From an uncultured Bacteroides sp. (GTDB lineage Bacteria; Bacteroidota; Bacteroidia; Bacteroidales; Bacteroidaceae): a DNA stretch of 64,000 nt. Below the pieces are notes generated by a model. It made no database searches, had not been told where the DNA came from, and was given only the letters and a program-made list of their open reading frames with translations. This document shows positions 51,070-60,267 of the stretch, piece by piece. Location: NCBI GenBank assembly GCA_944321495.1, contig CALULP010000010.1, positions 1 through 64,000 on the forward strand, in the 5' to 3' direction. Each line of letters starts with the position of its first letter. Within the stretch, counting starts at the first letter, position 1. Position numbers and translations under genes: made by a program.

Positions 51070-52029
51070 TTACAATCCCAGAATGTCCGTCTGTTTCGTC
51101 AGCGGTTGGTTGCCGTATTGCCCGTTAAGGTCTTGCAGCTCTTTCGGGTTAAGTTCCATGCTTTTCTTCACGTCTTCCACCGAGCCGTCCTTGTCGCCTG
51201 CCAGCAACTTGGCGCGCCCGCGTTCCTGGTAGGCCTCCGCGAAGTTGGGGTTCAGTTCGATGGCTTCGTCAAACAGCTTGATGGCTTCCGCCGGCTTGCC
51301 CTGTGCGATGTATAGCCTGCCCAGGCAAAGGAATGCCTGCTCGTTGAAGGGGTTCAGGTCGGTGACCAGGCGGTAATCGGCTTCGGCTTCGTCGGTTTTT
51401 CCGGTGGCTTCTTCTACTTTGCCGCGCAGCAGGAGGGCGCTCTCGTCTTCGGGGTTGGAGGCAAGTACGGCGTTGATGTCTTCTGCAGCTTCCTGGTATT
51501 GTGCCATCTTGACCAGTGCTTCGGCACGCAGCAGTCTTGCTTCGGTAAAATCTTCTTTCAAGGCAATGGCTTGGGTGAGGTGGGCAATGCACATGAGGTC
51601 ATCCTTCTGTCCGCCTTCTGCCTTGCCCAGCAGGTAGTGTGCCATGGCATTGCCTTCTTCTATGGCTATTGCCTTCTTCGCGGCTTCTGCCATGGCAGGG
51701 TAGTCCTCCTGCATGTAGCATACGTTGGCCAGGTTCAGGAAAGTAGCCACGTGGGTCGGTTCAAGCTTCGCCATGCGTTCCAGCAACTGGCGTGCCTCAT
51801 CGGTTTTATGGGTCTGTATATATACCTGGACTAAGTATCCCATGGTCTCGAAATCTTCTTTAATGGCCAGCGCCTCTGTGAAACATTTCAAGGCGTAGTC
51901 GGCACGTCCCATGCGTTGGGCGCGCATACCGTCGTATTTGAATATCTCGAAGTTCTTTTTGGCGTTCTTCTGCCTTTCGGTTTCGGGGTCATCCGTTTTG
52001 CCGGAAAAAAATGATTTAAAGAATCCCAT
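51070..52029 (-). CDS. Tetratricopeptide-repeat protein
   Basis: Protein of 319 residues made mostly of TPR units from ~residue 30 (for example RADYALKCFTEALAIKED and KPAEAIKLFDEAIELNPNFA). The short basic start (MGFFKSFFSGKTDD) has no obvious cleaved signal peptide. TPRs scaffold protein complexes; the partner is unknown. It has its own promoter 28 bp upstream and lies 39 bp beyond the end of recQ. Conserved-looking and intact. Confidence 0.88.
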   Translation of the reverse strand: MGFFKSFFSGKTDDPETERQKNAKKNFEIFKYDGMRAQRMGRADYALKCFTEALAIKEDFETMGYLVQVYIQTHKTDEARQLLERMAKLEPTHVATFLNLANVCYMQEDYPAMAEAAKKAIAIEEGNAMAHYLLGKAEGGQKDDLMCIAHLTQAIALKEDFTEARLLRAEALVKMAQYQEAAEDINAVLASNPEDESALLLRGKVEEATGKTDEAEADYRLVTDLNPFNEQAFLCLGRLYIAQGKPAEAIKLFDEAIELNPNFAEAYQERGRAKLLAGDKDGSVEDVKKSMELNPKELQDLNGQYGNQPLTKQTDILGL

Positions 52030-52056
52030 AGTACGTAGTGTTATGATTTCCTATTG

Positions 52057-52064
52057 CAAAAATA
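52057..52064 (-). promoter_or_regulatory. -7 box of the TPR gene
   Basis: Reads TATTTTTG on the - strand, an exact -7 match, 27 bp before the TPR start codon and just beyond the recQ stop. Confidence 0.5.
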
Positions 52065-52068
52065 GCTA

Positions 52069-53973
52069 TTATTTCTTTAGTAGTAGCATTCCGTTGTTTG
52101 TAAAGATGCGTTCTGTGTCCAAAAGTTGGCGCAATACCTTGGCCAGTCGTTCTTTGTCTTCCGGCAGTTGTTCGGCAATCGCGGCCGGGGTCATGGCTTT
52201 CCCCTCCAGCAGTTGCATGATTCTGTCGGCCAGTTGCCGGTCTGTTTCCCCGTTCTTTGCCCGGGGTGTGCGGTGTTTCAGGCAGGTGTCGCAAATGCCG
52301 CAGTTGTGTTCGTTCTTTTCGCCGAAATAGTGCAATAGCATCCGGCTACGGCAAATGGTATCGTTCCCCGCGTAGTCGAGCATGGCATTGATGCGCTTTT
52401 CGTAGCGGGCTTTACGTTCTTCGTACACTTGCGGGGATATGTGCAGCTGTTTTGCCTCCACCCGTGCGCGTGTGTATATAATATAAGGTGTCTTCTTGCG
52501 CGGGATGTAGCTGGCGATGTGCAGGCGTGAGAGGTGGAGGAGCAGTTCATAGACCCTGTTGCGCGAAAGTCCTGTGCGTGTAGCCAGCGACTCTTCATCG
52601 ATGAAGGTGTAATCGGTAAACAAACCTGTGTATGAACGGAGTACGGCTTGTATCAGCAGGTCCATTTCATCTCCCATTTCCTTTAATTTGTATAATTCGT
52701 CGCGCCGTAGGGTGAACAACAGGCGGGAGGCATTGTCCTGCTCATCGGTATATTCCAAGTAACCGGCTTGCGTCAGTATCCGCAGGGCGCTGTCCACGGG
52801 AACAGGGAAGTACTTGAACTTGCGGCAGAAATCTTCTATGTCGAACTCTTTCACGCATCCCTGTCCGTCGCCCATGGCCATTTGGTAATAATATTGCAGG
52901 TGTTCGTACACATCCCTGATGTAATCCTTTTGCGGGAAGTTGTCGGGTATGCGCTTCAGTAGGGTGGTCCGGTCCGATTTGGCGTAGAGGATGACGGCAT
53001 ACGCTTTGTTCCCGTCGCGTCCTGCGCGTCCTGCTTCTTGGAAGTAGGCTTCGATGGAGTCCGGAAGGTCCATGTGTACGACAAGGCGCACGTCGGGTTT
53101 GTCGATGCCCATGCCGAACGCGTTGGTCGCTACGATGACACGGCTTTCATCTTTTTGCCAACGCTGTTGGCGGATATCCCTTGCGGCATCGTCCAGTCCT
53201 GCATGGTAGAAGTCTGCCTTGATGCCGGCTTCCTGTAGCAGTGAAGCTATTTCTTTGGTACGGCGGCGGTTGCGCACATACACAATGGCACTGCCCGGTT
53301 GCCGACGCAGAATGTGCAGCAGTTCGTTGGCTTTGTCTTCAGTGTATCGCACCACATAGGCGAGGTTTTCCCGCTCAAAGCTCATGCGGAATACATTCCC
53401 TTTGTTGAAATGCAGTTGTGCCTGGATGTCTTTTACGACCTCGGGTGTGGCGGTGGCGGTCAGTGCCAGTACCGGGACGCCCGGCAGCAGGTCGCGCACC
53501 TCGGCTATTTTCAGGTAGGCAGGGCGGAAGTCGTACCCCCATTGCGAGATGCAGTGGCTTTCGTCCACCGTAATCATGCACACCTGCATGCGGCGCAGTT
53601 TGGTGCGGAACAAGTCGGAACTTAGCCGTTCGGGCGAGATATAGAGGAACTTGTAGTTGCCGAAAATGCAGTTCTCCAGCGTGGTCACAATCTCCTCGCG
53701 GCTCATGCCGGCATAGATGGCAAGTGCCTTGATGCCCCGCTTCCGCAGGTTGTGCACCTGGTCTTTCATCAGTGCTATCAGGGGAGTGATGACCAGGCAC
53801 AAGCCGTCCTTTGCCAATGCGGGCACTTGGAAAGTAATGGACTTGCCGCCGCCCGTAGGCATCAGTCCCAGCGTGTCGTGCCCTTCACCAATGCTGCGGA
53901 TGATGTCTTCCTGTATGCCGCGGAAGCTGTTGTACCCCCAGTACTGCCTTAATATGGATAAGTAGTCAGCCAC
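52069..53973 (-). CDS. recQ: ATP-dependent DNA helicase, RecQ family
   Basis: 3'-5' helicase acting in recombination and repair, 634 residues. Walker A MPTGGGKS (~38-45), Walker B-type DESHCISQWGYDFRPAY, and RecQ motifs ATNAFGMGIDKPDVR and QEAGRAGRDG. The zinc subdomain has cysteines in CRSRMLLHYF and NCGICDTCL. A winged-helix RQC-type region follows, and no HRDC domain is evident at the C-terminus. It starts 9 bp after recJ, so the two repair genes form an operon. Confidence 0.95.
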   Translation of the reverse strand: MADYLSILRQYWGYNSFRGIQEDIIRSIGEGHDTLGLMPTGGGKSITFQVPALAKDGLCLVITPLIALMKDQVHNLRKRGIKALAIYAGMSREEIVTTLENCIFGNYKFLYISPERLSSDLFRTKLRRMQVCMITVDESHCISQWGYDFRPAYLKIAEVRDLLPGVPVLALTATATPEVVKDIQAQLHFNKGNVFRMSFERENLAYVVRYTEDKANELLHILRRQPGSAIVYVRNRRRTKEIASLLQEAGIKADFYHAGLDDAARDIRQQRWQKDESRVIVATNAFGMGIDKPDVRLVVHMDLPDSIEAYFQEAGRAGRDGNKAYAVILYAKSDRTTLLKRIPDNFPQKDYIRDVYEHLQYYYQMAMGDGQGCVKEFDIEDFCRKFKYFPVPVDSALRILTQAGYLEYTDEQDNASRLLFTLRRDELYKLKEMGDEMDLLIQAVLRSYTGLFTDYTFIDEESLATRTGLSRNRVYELLLHLSRLHIASYIPRKKTPYIIYTRARVEAKQLHISPQVYEERKARYEKRINAMLDYAGNDTICRSRMLLHYFGEKNEHNCGICDTCLKHRTPRAKNGETDRQLADRIMQLLEGKAMTPAAIAEQLPEDKERLAKVLRQLLDTERIFTNNGMLLLKK

Positions 53974-53982
53974 TTGCGTTTA

Positions 53983-55698
53983 TTAGTTCGGCTTGATGTC
54001 CTCTATCTGCAACTGCACTTCGCCTTTCTTGTGGGTGTTTTCTTCAATGGTGTAGCAGATGTCGAACGACCGTTTGGTCTTGATGTAGCGCACGTGCGAA
54101 CTTTGGCCGAAAGCAATGCCGTTCATTACATTGTTTGATTTATTGTCCACCAGTTCCAGCTTGATATGCTCCTGGTCGCGTCCTACCACTTTGCTGGTGC
54201 CGTAGTCGTAGACGCGGTGGGTGCAGAATACCGGTTTGGTGTTCTCCGGGCCAAAGGGATTGAATCTCTTCAGGTCGGTAAAGAACTTGTGGGTGATGTC
54301 CTTGAAGTCAATCTCCGCATCGATGTCTATTACGGCACTGGTCTGTTCGGGCAGGATGTGGCGGGCGACAAAGTCCTCGAAACGTTTGGTGAAGGCGGGA
54401 ACGTTTTCCACTTTCATCGACAGGCCTGCGGCGTAGGTGTGTCCCCCGAAGTTTTCCAGCAGGTCGCGGCAGTCTTCGATGGCCTTGTACACATCGAAAC
54501 CCGACACCGAGCGTGCCGAGCCTGTCGCCAGGCCGTTGGCGCAGGTCAATACCACGGCGGGGCGGTAGTATATTTCCGTCAGGCGGGATGCCACGATGCC
54601 TATCACGCCTTTATGCCATGCCTCGTTGTAGATGACGATGGAACGTCGGTCATCAAAATTTTCCAGCGCTTCCACAATGCGGTTGGCTTCCTCCGTCATG
54701 GCCTTGTCCAGGTCTTTGCGCGTTTCGTTGTACTGGTTGATTTGCCCGGCTTTTTCCATGGCGGCGGGAAACTCTTTTTCAATCAGCAGTTCTACCGCTT
54801 CTTTCCCGTTCTGTATGCGTCCCGAGGCGTTGATGCGGGGGCCTATCTTGAACACGATGTCACCCACCGTGATTTCCTTGTCCGCCAGTCCGCATACGTC
54901 GATAATGGCTTTCATGCCCACACTGGGATTGCTGTTGAGCTGCTTCAGCCCGTGGTATGCCAATATGCGGTTCTCACCCATGATGGGCACAATGTCCGAG
55001 GCAATGCTCACGGCCACCAGGTCGAGCAGGGGGATGAGGTGGTGGAACTCGATGCCGTTGTTTTGGGCAAATGCCTGCATGAACTTGAAGCCCACGCCGC
55101 AGCCCGACAGGTGCTCGTAGGGGTAAGTGTTGTCTGCCCGCTTGGCGTTCAGTATGGCCACGGCGGGTGGCAAGGTCTCGTCGGGCACATGGTGGTCGCA
55201 GATGATGAAATCTATGCCCTTCTCCCGCGCATAGGCTATCTCTTCCACGGCTTTGATGCCGCAATCCAATACGATGACGAGCTTGACACCCGTCTTGGCG
55301 GCATAATCCACCCCTTTCATAGATACCCCGTAGCCCTCGTTGTAGCGGTCGGGGATGTAATAGTCGATGTTGGAATAAAACTGTTGAATAAACTTGTAGA
55401 CCAGTGCCACTGCCGTGGTGCCGTCTACGTCATAATCTCCATAAATTAAAATTCTTTCTTTCTTTCCCATCGCCTTGTTCAAGCGTTCTACAGCCTTGTC
55501 CATGTCCTTCATCAGGAACGGGTCGTGCAGGTCTTGCAGCTGCGGGCGGAAGAACTTGCGCGCGGCAGCCATGCTTGTAATGCCCCGCTCTACCAGCAGC
55601 CTGCCCAGGATAGGGCTGATGCCCAATTCCTTTGCCAGCCTTTGGCTTGCTTCTGCTTGTTCGGGTGTAATGGGACGATAGTTCCATTTGTGCGTCAT
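53983..55698 (-). CDS. recJ: Single-stranded-DNA exonuclease RecJ
   Basis: 5'-3' exonuclease of the DHH family, 571 residues. Start 55698 (MTHKWNYRP) chosen because it matches the family N-terminus; the frame is open to 55770. Manganese-binding motifs are IYGDYDVDGTTAVAL, VLDCGIKA and CDHHVPDE (DHH). GPRINASGRIQNG and NFGGHTYAAGLSM belong to the DHHA1/core region, and an OB-like C-terminus follows. Upstream near 55775 a near-match to the -7 box (TACCTTTA) is a candidate promoter. Operon with recQ. Confidence 0.96.
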   Translation of the reverse strand: MTHKWNYRPITPEQAEASQRLAKELGISPILGRLLVERGITSMAAARKFFRPQLQDLHDPFLMKDMDKAVERLNKAMGKKERILIYGDYDVDGTTAVALVYKFIQQFYSNIDYYIPDRYNEGYGVSMKGVDYAAKTGVKLVIVLDCGIKAVEEIAYAREKGIDFIICDHHVPDETLPPAVAILNAKRADNTYPYEHLSGCGVGFKFMQAFAQNNGIEFHHLIPLLDLVAVSIASDIVPIMGENRILAYHGLKQLNSNPSVGMKAIIDVCGLADKEITVGDIVFKIGPRINASGRIQNGKEAVELLIEKEFPAAMEKAGQINQYNETRKDLDKAMTEEANRIVEALENFDDRRSIVIYNEAWHKGVIGIVASRLTEIYYRPAVVLTCANGLATGSARSVSGFDVYKAIEDCRDLLENFGGHTYAAGLSMKVENVPAFTKRFEDFVARHILPEQTSAVIDIDAEIDFKDITHKFFTDLKRFNPFGPENTKPVFCTHRVYDYGTSKVVGRDQEHIKLELVDNKSNNVMNGIAFGQSSHVRYIKTKRSFDICYTIEENTHKKGEVQLQIEDIKPN

Positions 55699-55948
55699 TA
55701 TATATATTGTTTTTTCTTTTTTCGGTAGCAACAGGCGGAGTCTGCCTTTCGGGCGCTTCTCCGCCAACAAGGTGTAAAGGTAGGAAAAAACTCTCGGATT
55801 AGTATTGAAAATAGTATGAAATCTTCTAAACGTATTTCCCCGTTTCCTCCTCTTTTTACATTATTATTACTCTCGCTATCCCTGTGTTTACAGCAGTCTG
55901 GGGCTGCCTGGATTCGTGTTTTGTTCGCTTCTATCTGACCGAACATGC

Positions 55949-55964
55949 ACCGACCGGGGTACGA
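55949..55964 (+). repeat. 16-nt dispersed repeat, copy B
   Basis: ACCGACCGGGGTACGA, exact reverse complement of 21724-21739, followed by further GGGTACG units up to 55985. It lies in the 508-bp gene-free divergent region 55699-56206. Confidence 0.85.
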
Positions 55965-56143
55965 GCCGGGTACGTACCGGGTAGCAGGGGACGGACATCC
56001 GGGGAGTCTTGGTTCAGTGTACGGGGATGGTGTCAGTTTCTTTCTTAATTTAGAATGTGTCTAAGTTTGGGGACTTTGTGCCCTTTTTCCCGGTGGACCG
56101 GATGGCACTGGGCAGGGATATTTCTTTGTGCCGGAAAATAAAA

Positions 56144-56172
56144 CGGGACGGAAAGTGCGGGTTATCGTCCCG
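56144..56172 (+). promoter_or_regulatory. Inverted repeat over the promoter of the Sua5-type gene
   Basis: CGGGACG (56144-56150) and CGTCCCG (56166-56172) form a perfect 7-bp inverted repeat with a 15-nt centre. It ends 8 bp before the -7 box and covers the place of the -33 element. It may be an operator, though chance is not excluded. Confidence 0.4.
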
Positions 56173-56179
56173 AATTTAT

Positions 56180-56187
56180 TACTTTTG
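56180..56187 (+). promoter_or_regulatory. -7 promoter box of the 56.2-62.4 kb operon
   Basis: TACTTTTG, exact -7 match, 20 bp before the ATG at 56207. It supports that start over the open frame beginning at 56057. Confidence 0.6.
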
Positions 56188-56206
56188 CGTAACAATCGCG
56201 ATAACT

Positions 56207-56782
56207 ATGCAACGAGAATATTTGGAAGATATCAAGGAAGCCTGCCGGGTGATGTATGAAGGCGGGGTGATATTGTATCCCACGGACACCATCTGGGGGA
56301 TAGGCTGCGATGCCACCAACGAGGATGCCGTCCGCCGTGTGTACCGCATCAAGCAGCGGACGGACAGCAAGGCGATGCTGGTGCTGGTGGACTCGGCGGT
56401 CAAGGTGGATTTTTATGTAAAAGATGTGCCTGAGGTGGCATGGGACTTGATAGAGCTGGCCGACAAGCCGCTGACCATCATCTATCCGGGGGCACGCAAC
56501 CTGGCGCCCGGGCTGTTGGCGGAAGACGGCAGTGTGGGCATACGGGTGACGCATGAGGAGTTTTCCCGGCGTTTGTGCCAACAATTCCGCAAAGCCATCG
56601 TTTCCACGTCGGCCAACATCAGCGGGCAGCCTTCGCCCGGCTGTTTTGCAGAGATTAGCGACGAACTTAAGTCGATGGTGGACTATGTGGTTAAAGCACG
56701 GCGTGATGAAACGGGGGGGGGGAAGCCTTCCAGTATTATCAAGCTGGGCGAAGGGGGATTGGTACAGGTCATCCGTCAGTAG
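56207..56782 (+). CDS. tsaC: L-threonylcarbamoyladenylate synthase family (Sua5/YciO/YrdC)
   Basis: Protein of 191 residues with the YrdC domain: ILYPTDTIWGIGCDATNEDAV, KQRTDSKAMLVLV (positions ~37-60), and TSANISGQPSPG. TsaC makes threonylcarbamoyl-AMP for t6A modification of ANN-decoding tRNAs; the YciO paralogue has an unsettled role, and sequence alone does not fully separate them. Near the 3' end ten consecutive Gs (56713-56722) encode TGGGK, a possible slippage tract. Heads a run of five + strand genes. Confidence 0.88.
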   Translation: MQREYLEDIKEACRVMYEGGVILYPTDTIWGIGCDATNEDAVRRVYRIKQRTDSKAMLVLVDSAVKVDFYVKDVPEVAWDLIELADKPLTIIYPGARNLAPGLLAEDGSVGIRVTHEEFSRRLCQQFRKAIVSTSANISGQPSPGCFAEISDELKSMVDYVVKARRDETGGGKPSSIIKLGEGGLVQVIRQ

Positions 56783-56800
56783 CAAGCAGGGAGGCCGGCA

Positions 56801-58591
56801 ATGGAAACGGGGAAAAAGAACCTTTTGCAACGCTTCATCCTGTGGCGCGAGCAGAATGTCAAGGAAAAGCGCTTTGTCCTGGTGCTGAGTTTCCTGGTGG
56901 GTGTATTCACGGCTTTTGCGGCATTGTTGCTGAAGTTGCTGATACACTGGATTCAGGGGTTGCTGACGGACAACTTCAGCAGTACGGGGGCAAACTATTT
57001 GTATTTGGTATATCCTGTGGCGGGCATTTTCCTGACAGGGCTGTTTGTGCGCTATGTGGTGAAAGATGATATCAGCCACGGGGTGACGAAGATATTGTAT
57101 GCCATTTCGCAACGGAAAAGCCGCATAAAGCGGCATAACACGTGGTCGTCCATCATAGCCAGTTCCATTACCATCGGGTGCGGCGGGTCGGTAGGGGCGG
57201 AGGCACCTATCGTGCTGACGGGTTCTGCCATCGGGTCCAACCTGGGCATGATGTTCAAGATGGAGAACCGCACGCTGATGCTCTTGGTGGGTTGTGGCGC
57301 GGCGGGCGCGGTGGCCGGCATATTCAAGGCTCCCATCGCCGGACTGGTGTTTACGCTGGAGGTGCTGATGATAGACCTGACCATGTCGTCGCTGCTGCCT
57401 TTGCTGATAAGCTCTGTGACGGCCGCCACGTTGTCCTATGTGCTGACCGGGCAGGAAGCCATGTTCCAGTTTCACATGGACCAGCCGTTTGAATTGGGGC
57501 GTATTCCTTACGTCATTCTGCTGGGCGTGTTTTGCGGCTTGGTATCGCTGTACTTTACGCGGGCTATGAACTGGCTTGAAGGGATTTTCGGCAGGCTGGC
57601 CACTCCGTTGAAGAAGTTGGCGTTGGGCGGTGTCTTGCTGAGTGTGCTCATCTTTTTGTTTCCCCCGCTGTATGGCGAAGGTTACGACACGATAGAATTG
57701 CTGTTGAATGGCACGAGCAATGCGGAGTGGGACACCGTGATGAACAACTCTTTGTTTTACGGCCACAGCAGCCTGCTGGGGCTGTACCTGATGCTGATTA
57801 TTCTGTTCAAGGTGTTTGCCTCCAGCGCTACGAACGGCGGAGGCGGTTGCGGCGGTATTTTTGCACCTTCGCTGTATCTGGGGTGCATTGCCGGTTTTGT
57901 GTTCTCGCATTTCAGCAATGAGTTCGATGTCACGCCTTTCCTGCCCGAGAAGAACTTTGCCCTGATGGGCATGGCGGGGGTCATGAGCGGCGTGATGCAT
58001 GCCCCCTTGACGGGCGTTTTCCTGATTGCGGAACTGACGGGCGGCTACGACTTGTTCCTGCCGCTGATGATAGTTTCGGTGAGCGCTTACCTTACCATCA
58101 TTGTATTTGAGCCGCACAGCATTTATTCCATGCGTTTGGCCAAGAAAGGGGAACTGCTGACCCATCACAAGGATAAGGCTGTGCTTACGTTGATGAAGAT
58201 GGAGAATGTGGTGGAAACGGATTTCTCGGTGGTGCATCCGGAGATGGACTTGGGAGAACTGGTGAAAGTGGTTTCCACCTCGCGGCGCAATATATTCCCG
58301 GTGACGGATAAGGATGGCGTACTGATAGGTGTGGTTTTGTTGGATGACATCCGCAACATCATGTTCAGGCATGAACTGTACCATCGCTTTACGGTAGACA
58401 AGCTGATGACCTCGGCGCCTGCCCGCCTGCATCACGAAGACAGCATGGAGCAGGTCATGCACACGTTTGATGAGACGGGCGCCTGGAACCTGCCGGTGGT
58501 GGATGCCGATGGGAAATACCTGGGCTTTGTTTCCAAGTCGAAGATATTCAATGCTTACAGGCATGTATTGGTTACTTTCTCGGAAGAATGA
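56801..58591 (+). CDS. ClC-family chloride channel/transporter with CBS pair
   Basis: Membrane protein of 596 residues. Residues ~25-430 hold the multi-helix ClC fold. The anion-path motif reads GGSVGAEAPIVLTG, keeping the gating glutamate of GxEGP; GGCGGIFAPSLYLGC is the second signature. Two CBS domains follow (~450-590; FPVTDKDGVLIGVVLLDDI and LPVVDADGKYLGFVSKSKI), which in relatives bind adenine nucleotides. The gating glutamate suggests H+/Cl- exchange rather than a pure channel, an inference. It starts 18 bp after the Sua5-type gene. Confidence 0.92.
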   Translation: METGKKNLLQRFILWREQNVKEKRFVLVLSFLVGVFTAFAALLLKLLIHWIQGLLTDNFSSTGANYLYLVYPVAGIFLTGLFVRYVVKDDISHGVTKILYAISQRKSRIKRHNTWSSIIASSITIGCGGSVGAEAPIVLTGSAIGSNLGMMFKMENRTLMLLVGCGAAGAVAGIFKAPIAGLVFTLEVLMIDLTMSSLLPLLISSVTAATLSYVLTGQEAMFQFHMDQPFELGRIPYVILLGVFCGLVSLYFTRAMNWLEGIFGRLATPLKKLALGGVLLSVLIFLFPPLYGEGYDTIELLLNGTSNAEWDTVMNNSLFYGHSSLLGLYLMLIILFKVFASSATNGGGGCGGIFAPSLYLGCIAGFVFSHFSNEFDVTPFLPEKNFALMGMAGVMSGVMHAPLTGVFLIAELTGGYDLFLPLMIVSVSAYLTIIVFEPHSIYSMRLAKKGELLTHHKDKAVLTLMKMENVVETDFSVVHPEMDLGELVKVVSTSRRNIFPVTDKDGVLIGVVLLDDIRNIMFRHELYHRFTVDKLMTSAPARLHHEDSMEQVMHTFDETGAWNLPVVDADGKYLGFVSKSKIFNAYRHVLVTFSEE

Positions 58592-58603
58592 AAACGGTTT
58601 GTT

Positions 58604-59575
58604 ATGAAGAAAGAAGATTTGAGAATTGTGTATATGGGTACTCCCGAGTTTGCCGTGGAGTCGTTGCGTTGCCTGGTGGAAGGCGGTTACAAGGTAGTAG
58701 GTGTCGTTACGATGCCCGATAAGCCCGTCGGGCGTGGGCATAAGATACAGTATTCACCGGTCAAACAATACGCCTTGGCACAGGGATTGCCGCTGCTCCA
58801 GCCCGAAAAGCTGAAGGATGAGGCTTTTCTTGAGGCCTTGCGTGCCTGGAAAGCCGATTTGCAGATTGTGGTGGCATTCCGCATGTTGCCCGAGGTGGTG
58901 TGGAACATGCCGCGGCTGGGCACGTTCAACCTGCACGCTTCCCTGTTGCCGCAATACCGGGGAGCGGCGCCTATCAATTGGGCGGTAATCAACGGCGAGA
59001 CGGAAACGGGGGTTACCACTTTCTTCCTGAAACATGAGATTGATACGGGCGAGGTCATCCGGCAGGTACGGGTGCCCATTGCCGATACGGACAATGTGGG
59101 CACGGTGCATGACAGGCTGATGGCGTTGGGCGGCAAGCTGGTCGTAGAGACGGTGGACGATATCCTCAACGGTACGGTGCGCGGCATTCCTCAGGAAGAG
59201 ATGAAGGTGGAAGGCGGGTTGCGCCCTGCGCCTAAGATATTTAAAGATACCTGCCGTATCGATTGGAGTCACTCCGTGAAAAGCATTTACGACTTTGTGC
59301 GGGGACTTTCGCCTTATCCGGCGGCATGGACCGAACTGGTGCAGCCCGACGGCCAGAAGTTGCAGATGAAGGTATTTGAAACGGGGAAAATGCCGGGCGC
59401 TGCCGATGGGTGTGCGCCGGGCACGTTGCGGACGGATGGCAAAACCTACCTGCGGGTGGCAGCCGCCGACGGATGGGTGGACATCCGTGCCTTGCAGCTG
59501 CCCGGGAAAAGACGCCTGGCCATCGATGAATGGTTGCGTGGCTTCCACCTGACGGAAGACTTTGCAGTGATATAA
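58604..59575 (+). CDS. fmt: Methionyl-tRNA formyltransferase
   Basis: Formylates initiator Met-tRNA using 10-formyltetrahydrofolate. Protein of 323 residues: GTPEFAVESL near the N-terminus, the catalytic FNLHASLLPQYRGAAPINWA (Asn, His) and HEIDTGEV (Asp), and a C-terminal OB-like domain. Complete. It starts 12 bp after the ClC gene, so co-transcribed. Confidence 0.97.
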   Translation: MKKEDLRIVYMGTPEFAVESLRCLVEGGYKVVGVVTMPDKPVGRGHKIQYSPVKQYALAQGLPLLQPEKLKDEAFLEALRAWKADLQIVVAFRMLPEVVWNMPRLGTFNLHASLLPQYRGAAPINWAVINGETETGVTTFFLKHEIDTGEVIRQVRVPIADTDNVGTVHDRLMALGGKLVVETVDDILNGTVRGIPQEEMKVEGGLRPAPKIFKDTCRIDWSHSVKSIYDFVRGLSPYPAAWTELVQPDGQKLQMKVFETGKMPGAADGCAPGTLRTDGKTYLRVAAADGWVDIRALQLPGKRRLAIDEWLRGFHLTEDFAVI

Positions 59576-59604
59576 TTGCCTTGTACTTTTTTATAGATAG
59601 CCTT

Positions 59605-60255
59605 ATGAATCCTATTATTTCTCCTTCCATCCTGTCGGCCGATTTCAGTAATCTGGGTAGCGATATTGATATGTTGAACCAGAGTGAGGCAGACTGGCTG
59701 CACATCGATATTATGGACGGTGTGTTCGTGCCCAACATCTCTTTTGGATTTCCTGTATTGGAACATGTCACCCGGCTGGCGCAGAAACCGTTGGATGTGC
59801 ATCTGATGATTGTGCAGCCTGAGAAGTTCATTCCGGAGTTGCAGGCACTGGGTACGCACATCATGAATGTGCATTACGAGGCTTGCCCGCACTTGCACCG
59901 GGTTGTACAGCAGATTCGTGAGGCAGGCATGTTGCCGGCAGTTACTGTCAATCCGGCTACGCCGGTATCGTTGCTGAAAGACATTGTGTGCGACGTTTAC
60001 ATGGTGTTGGTCATGGGTGTCAATCCGGGCTTTGGCGGACAGAAGTTCATCGGGCATACGGTGGCAAAGGTGCGTGAACTGAAAGACCTGCTTTTGCAGG
60101 CCGGTTCGCAAGCGTTGATTGAAGTGGACGGAGGGGTGAACCTTGACACCGGCGCACGGCTGGTGGAAGCGGGTGCCGATGTGTTGGTTGCCGGCAATGC
60201 CGTGTTCAAGGCACAAGACCCGCTCGACATGATTCATGCGTTGAAAAACCTGTAG
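59605..60255 (+). CDS. rpe: Ribulose-phosphate 3-epimerase
   Basis: Interconverts ribulose 5-phosphate and xylulose 5-phosphate in the pentose phosphate pathway. TIM barrel of 216 residues. Start 59605 (MNPIISPSILSADFSNLG) matches the family N-terminus; the open frame from 59530 overlaps fmt. Metal and catalytic residues are in HIDIMDGVFVPN and MGVNPGFGGQKF; EVDGGVN precedes the phosphate site. Confidence 0.97.
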   Translation: MNPIISPSILSADFSNLGSDIDMLNQSEADWLHIDIMDGVFVPNISFGFPVLEHVTRLAQKPLDVHLMIVQPEKFIPELQALGTHIMNVHYEACPHLHRVVQQIREAGMLPAVTVNPATPVSLLKDIVCDVYMVLVMGVNPGFGGQKFIGHTVAKVRELKDLLLQAGSQALIEVDGGVNLDTGARLVEAGADVLVAGNAVFKAQDPLDMIHALKNL

Positions 60256-60267
60256 GCGGAGGAGTGC

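Noticed and set aside
54166..55449. 427-codon + strand open frame
   Set aside because: Antisense to recJ, whose catalytic motifs are unambiguous.
56162..58741. 859-codon open frame on the - strand
   Set aside because: It lies antisense to the clear Sua5-type and ClC genes, and its translation is rich in His/Arg/Gln with no motif. It is a mirror of codon bias, not a gene.
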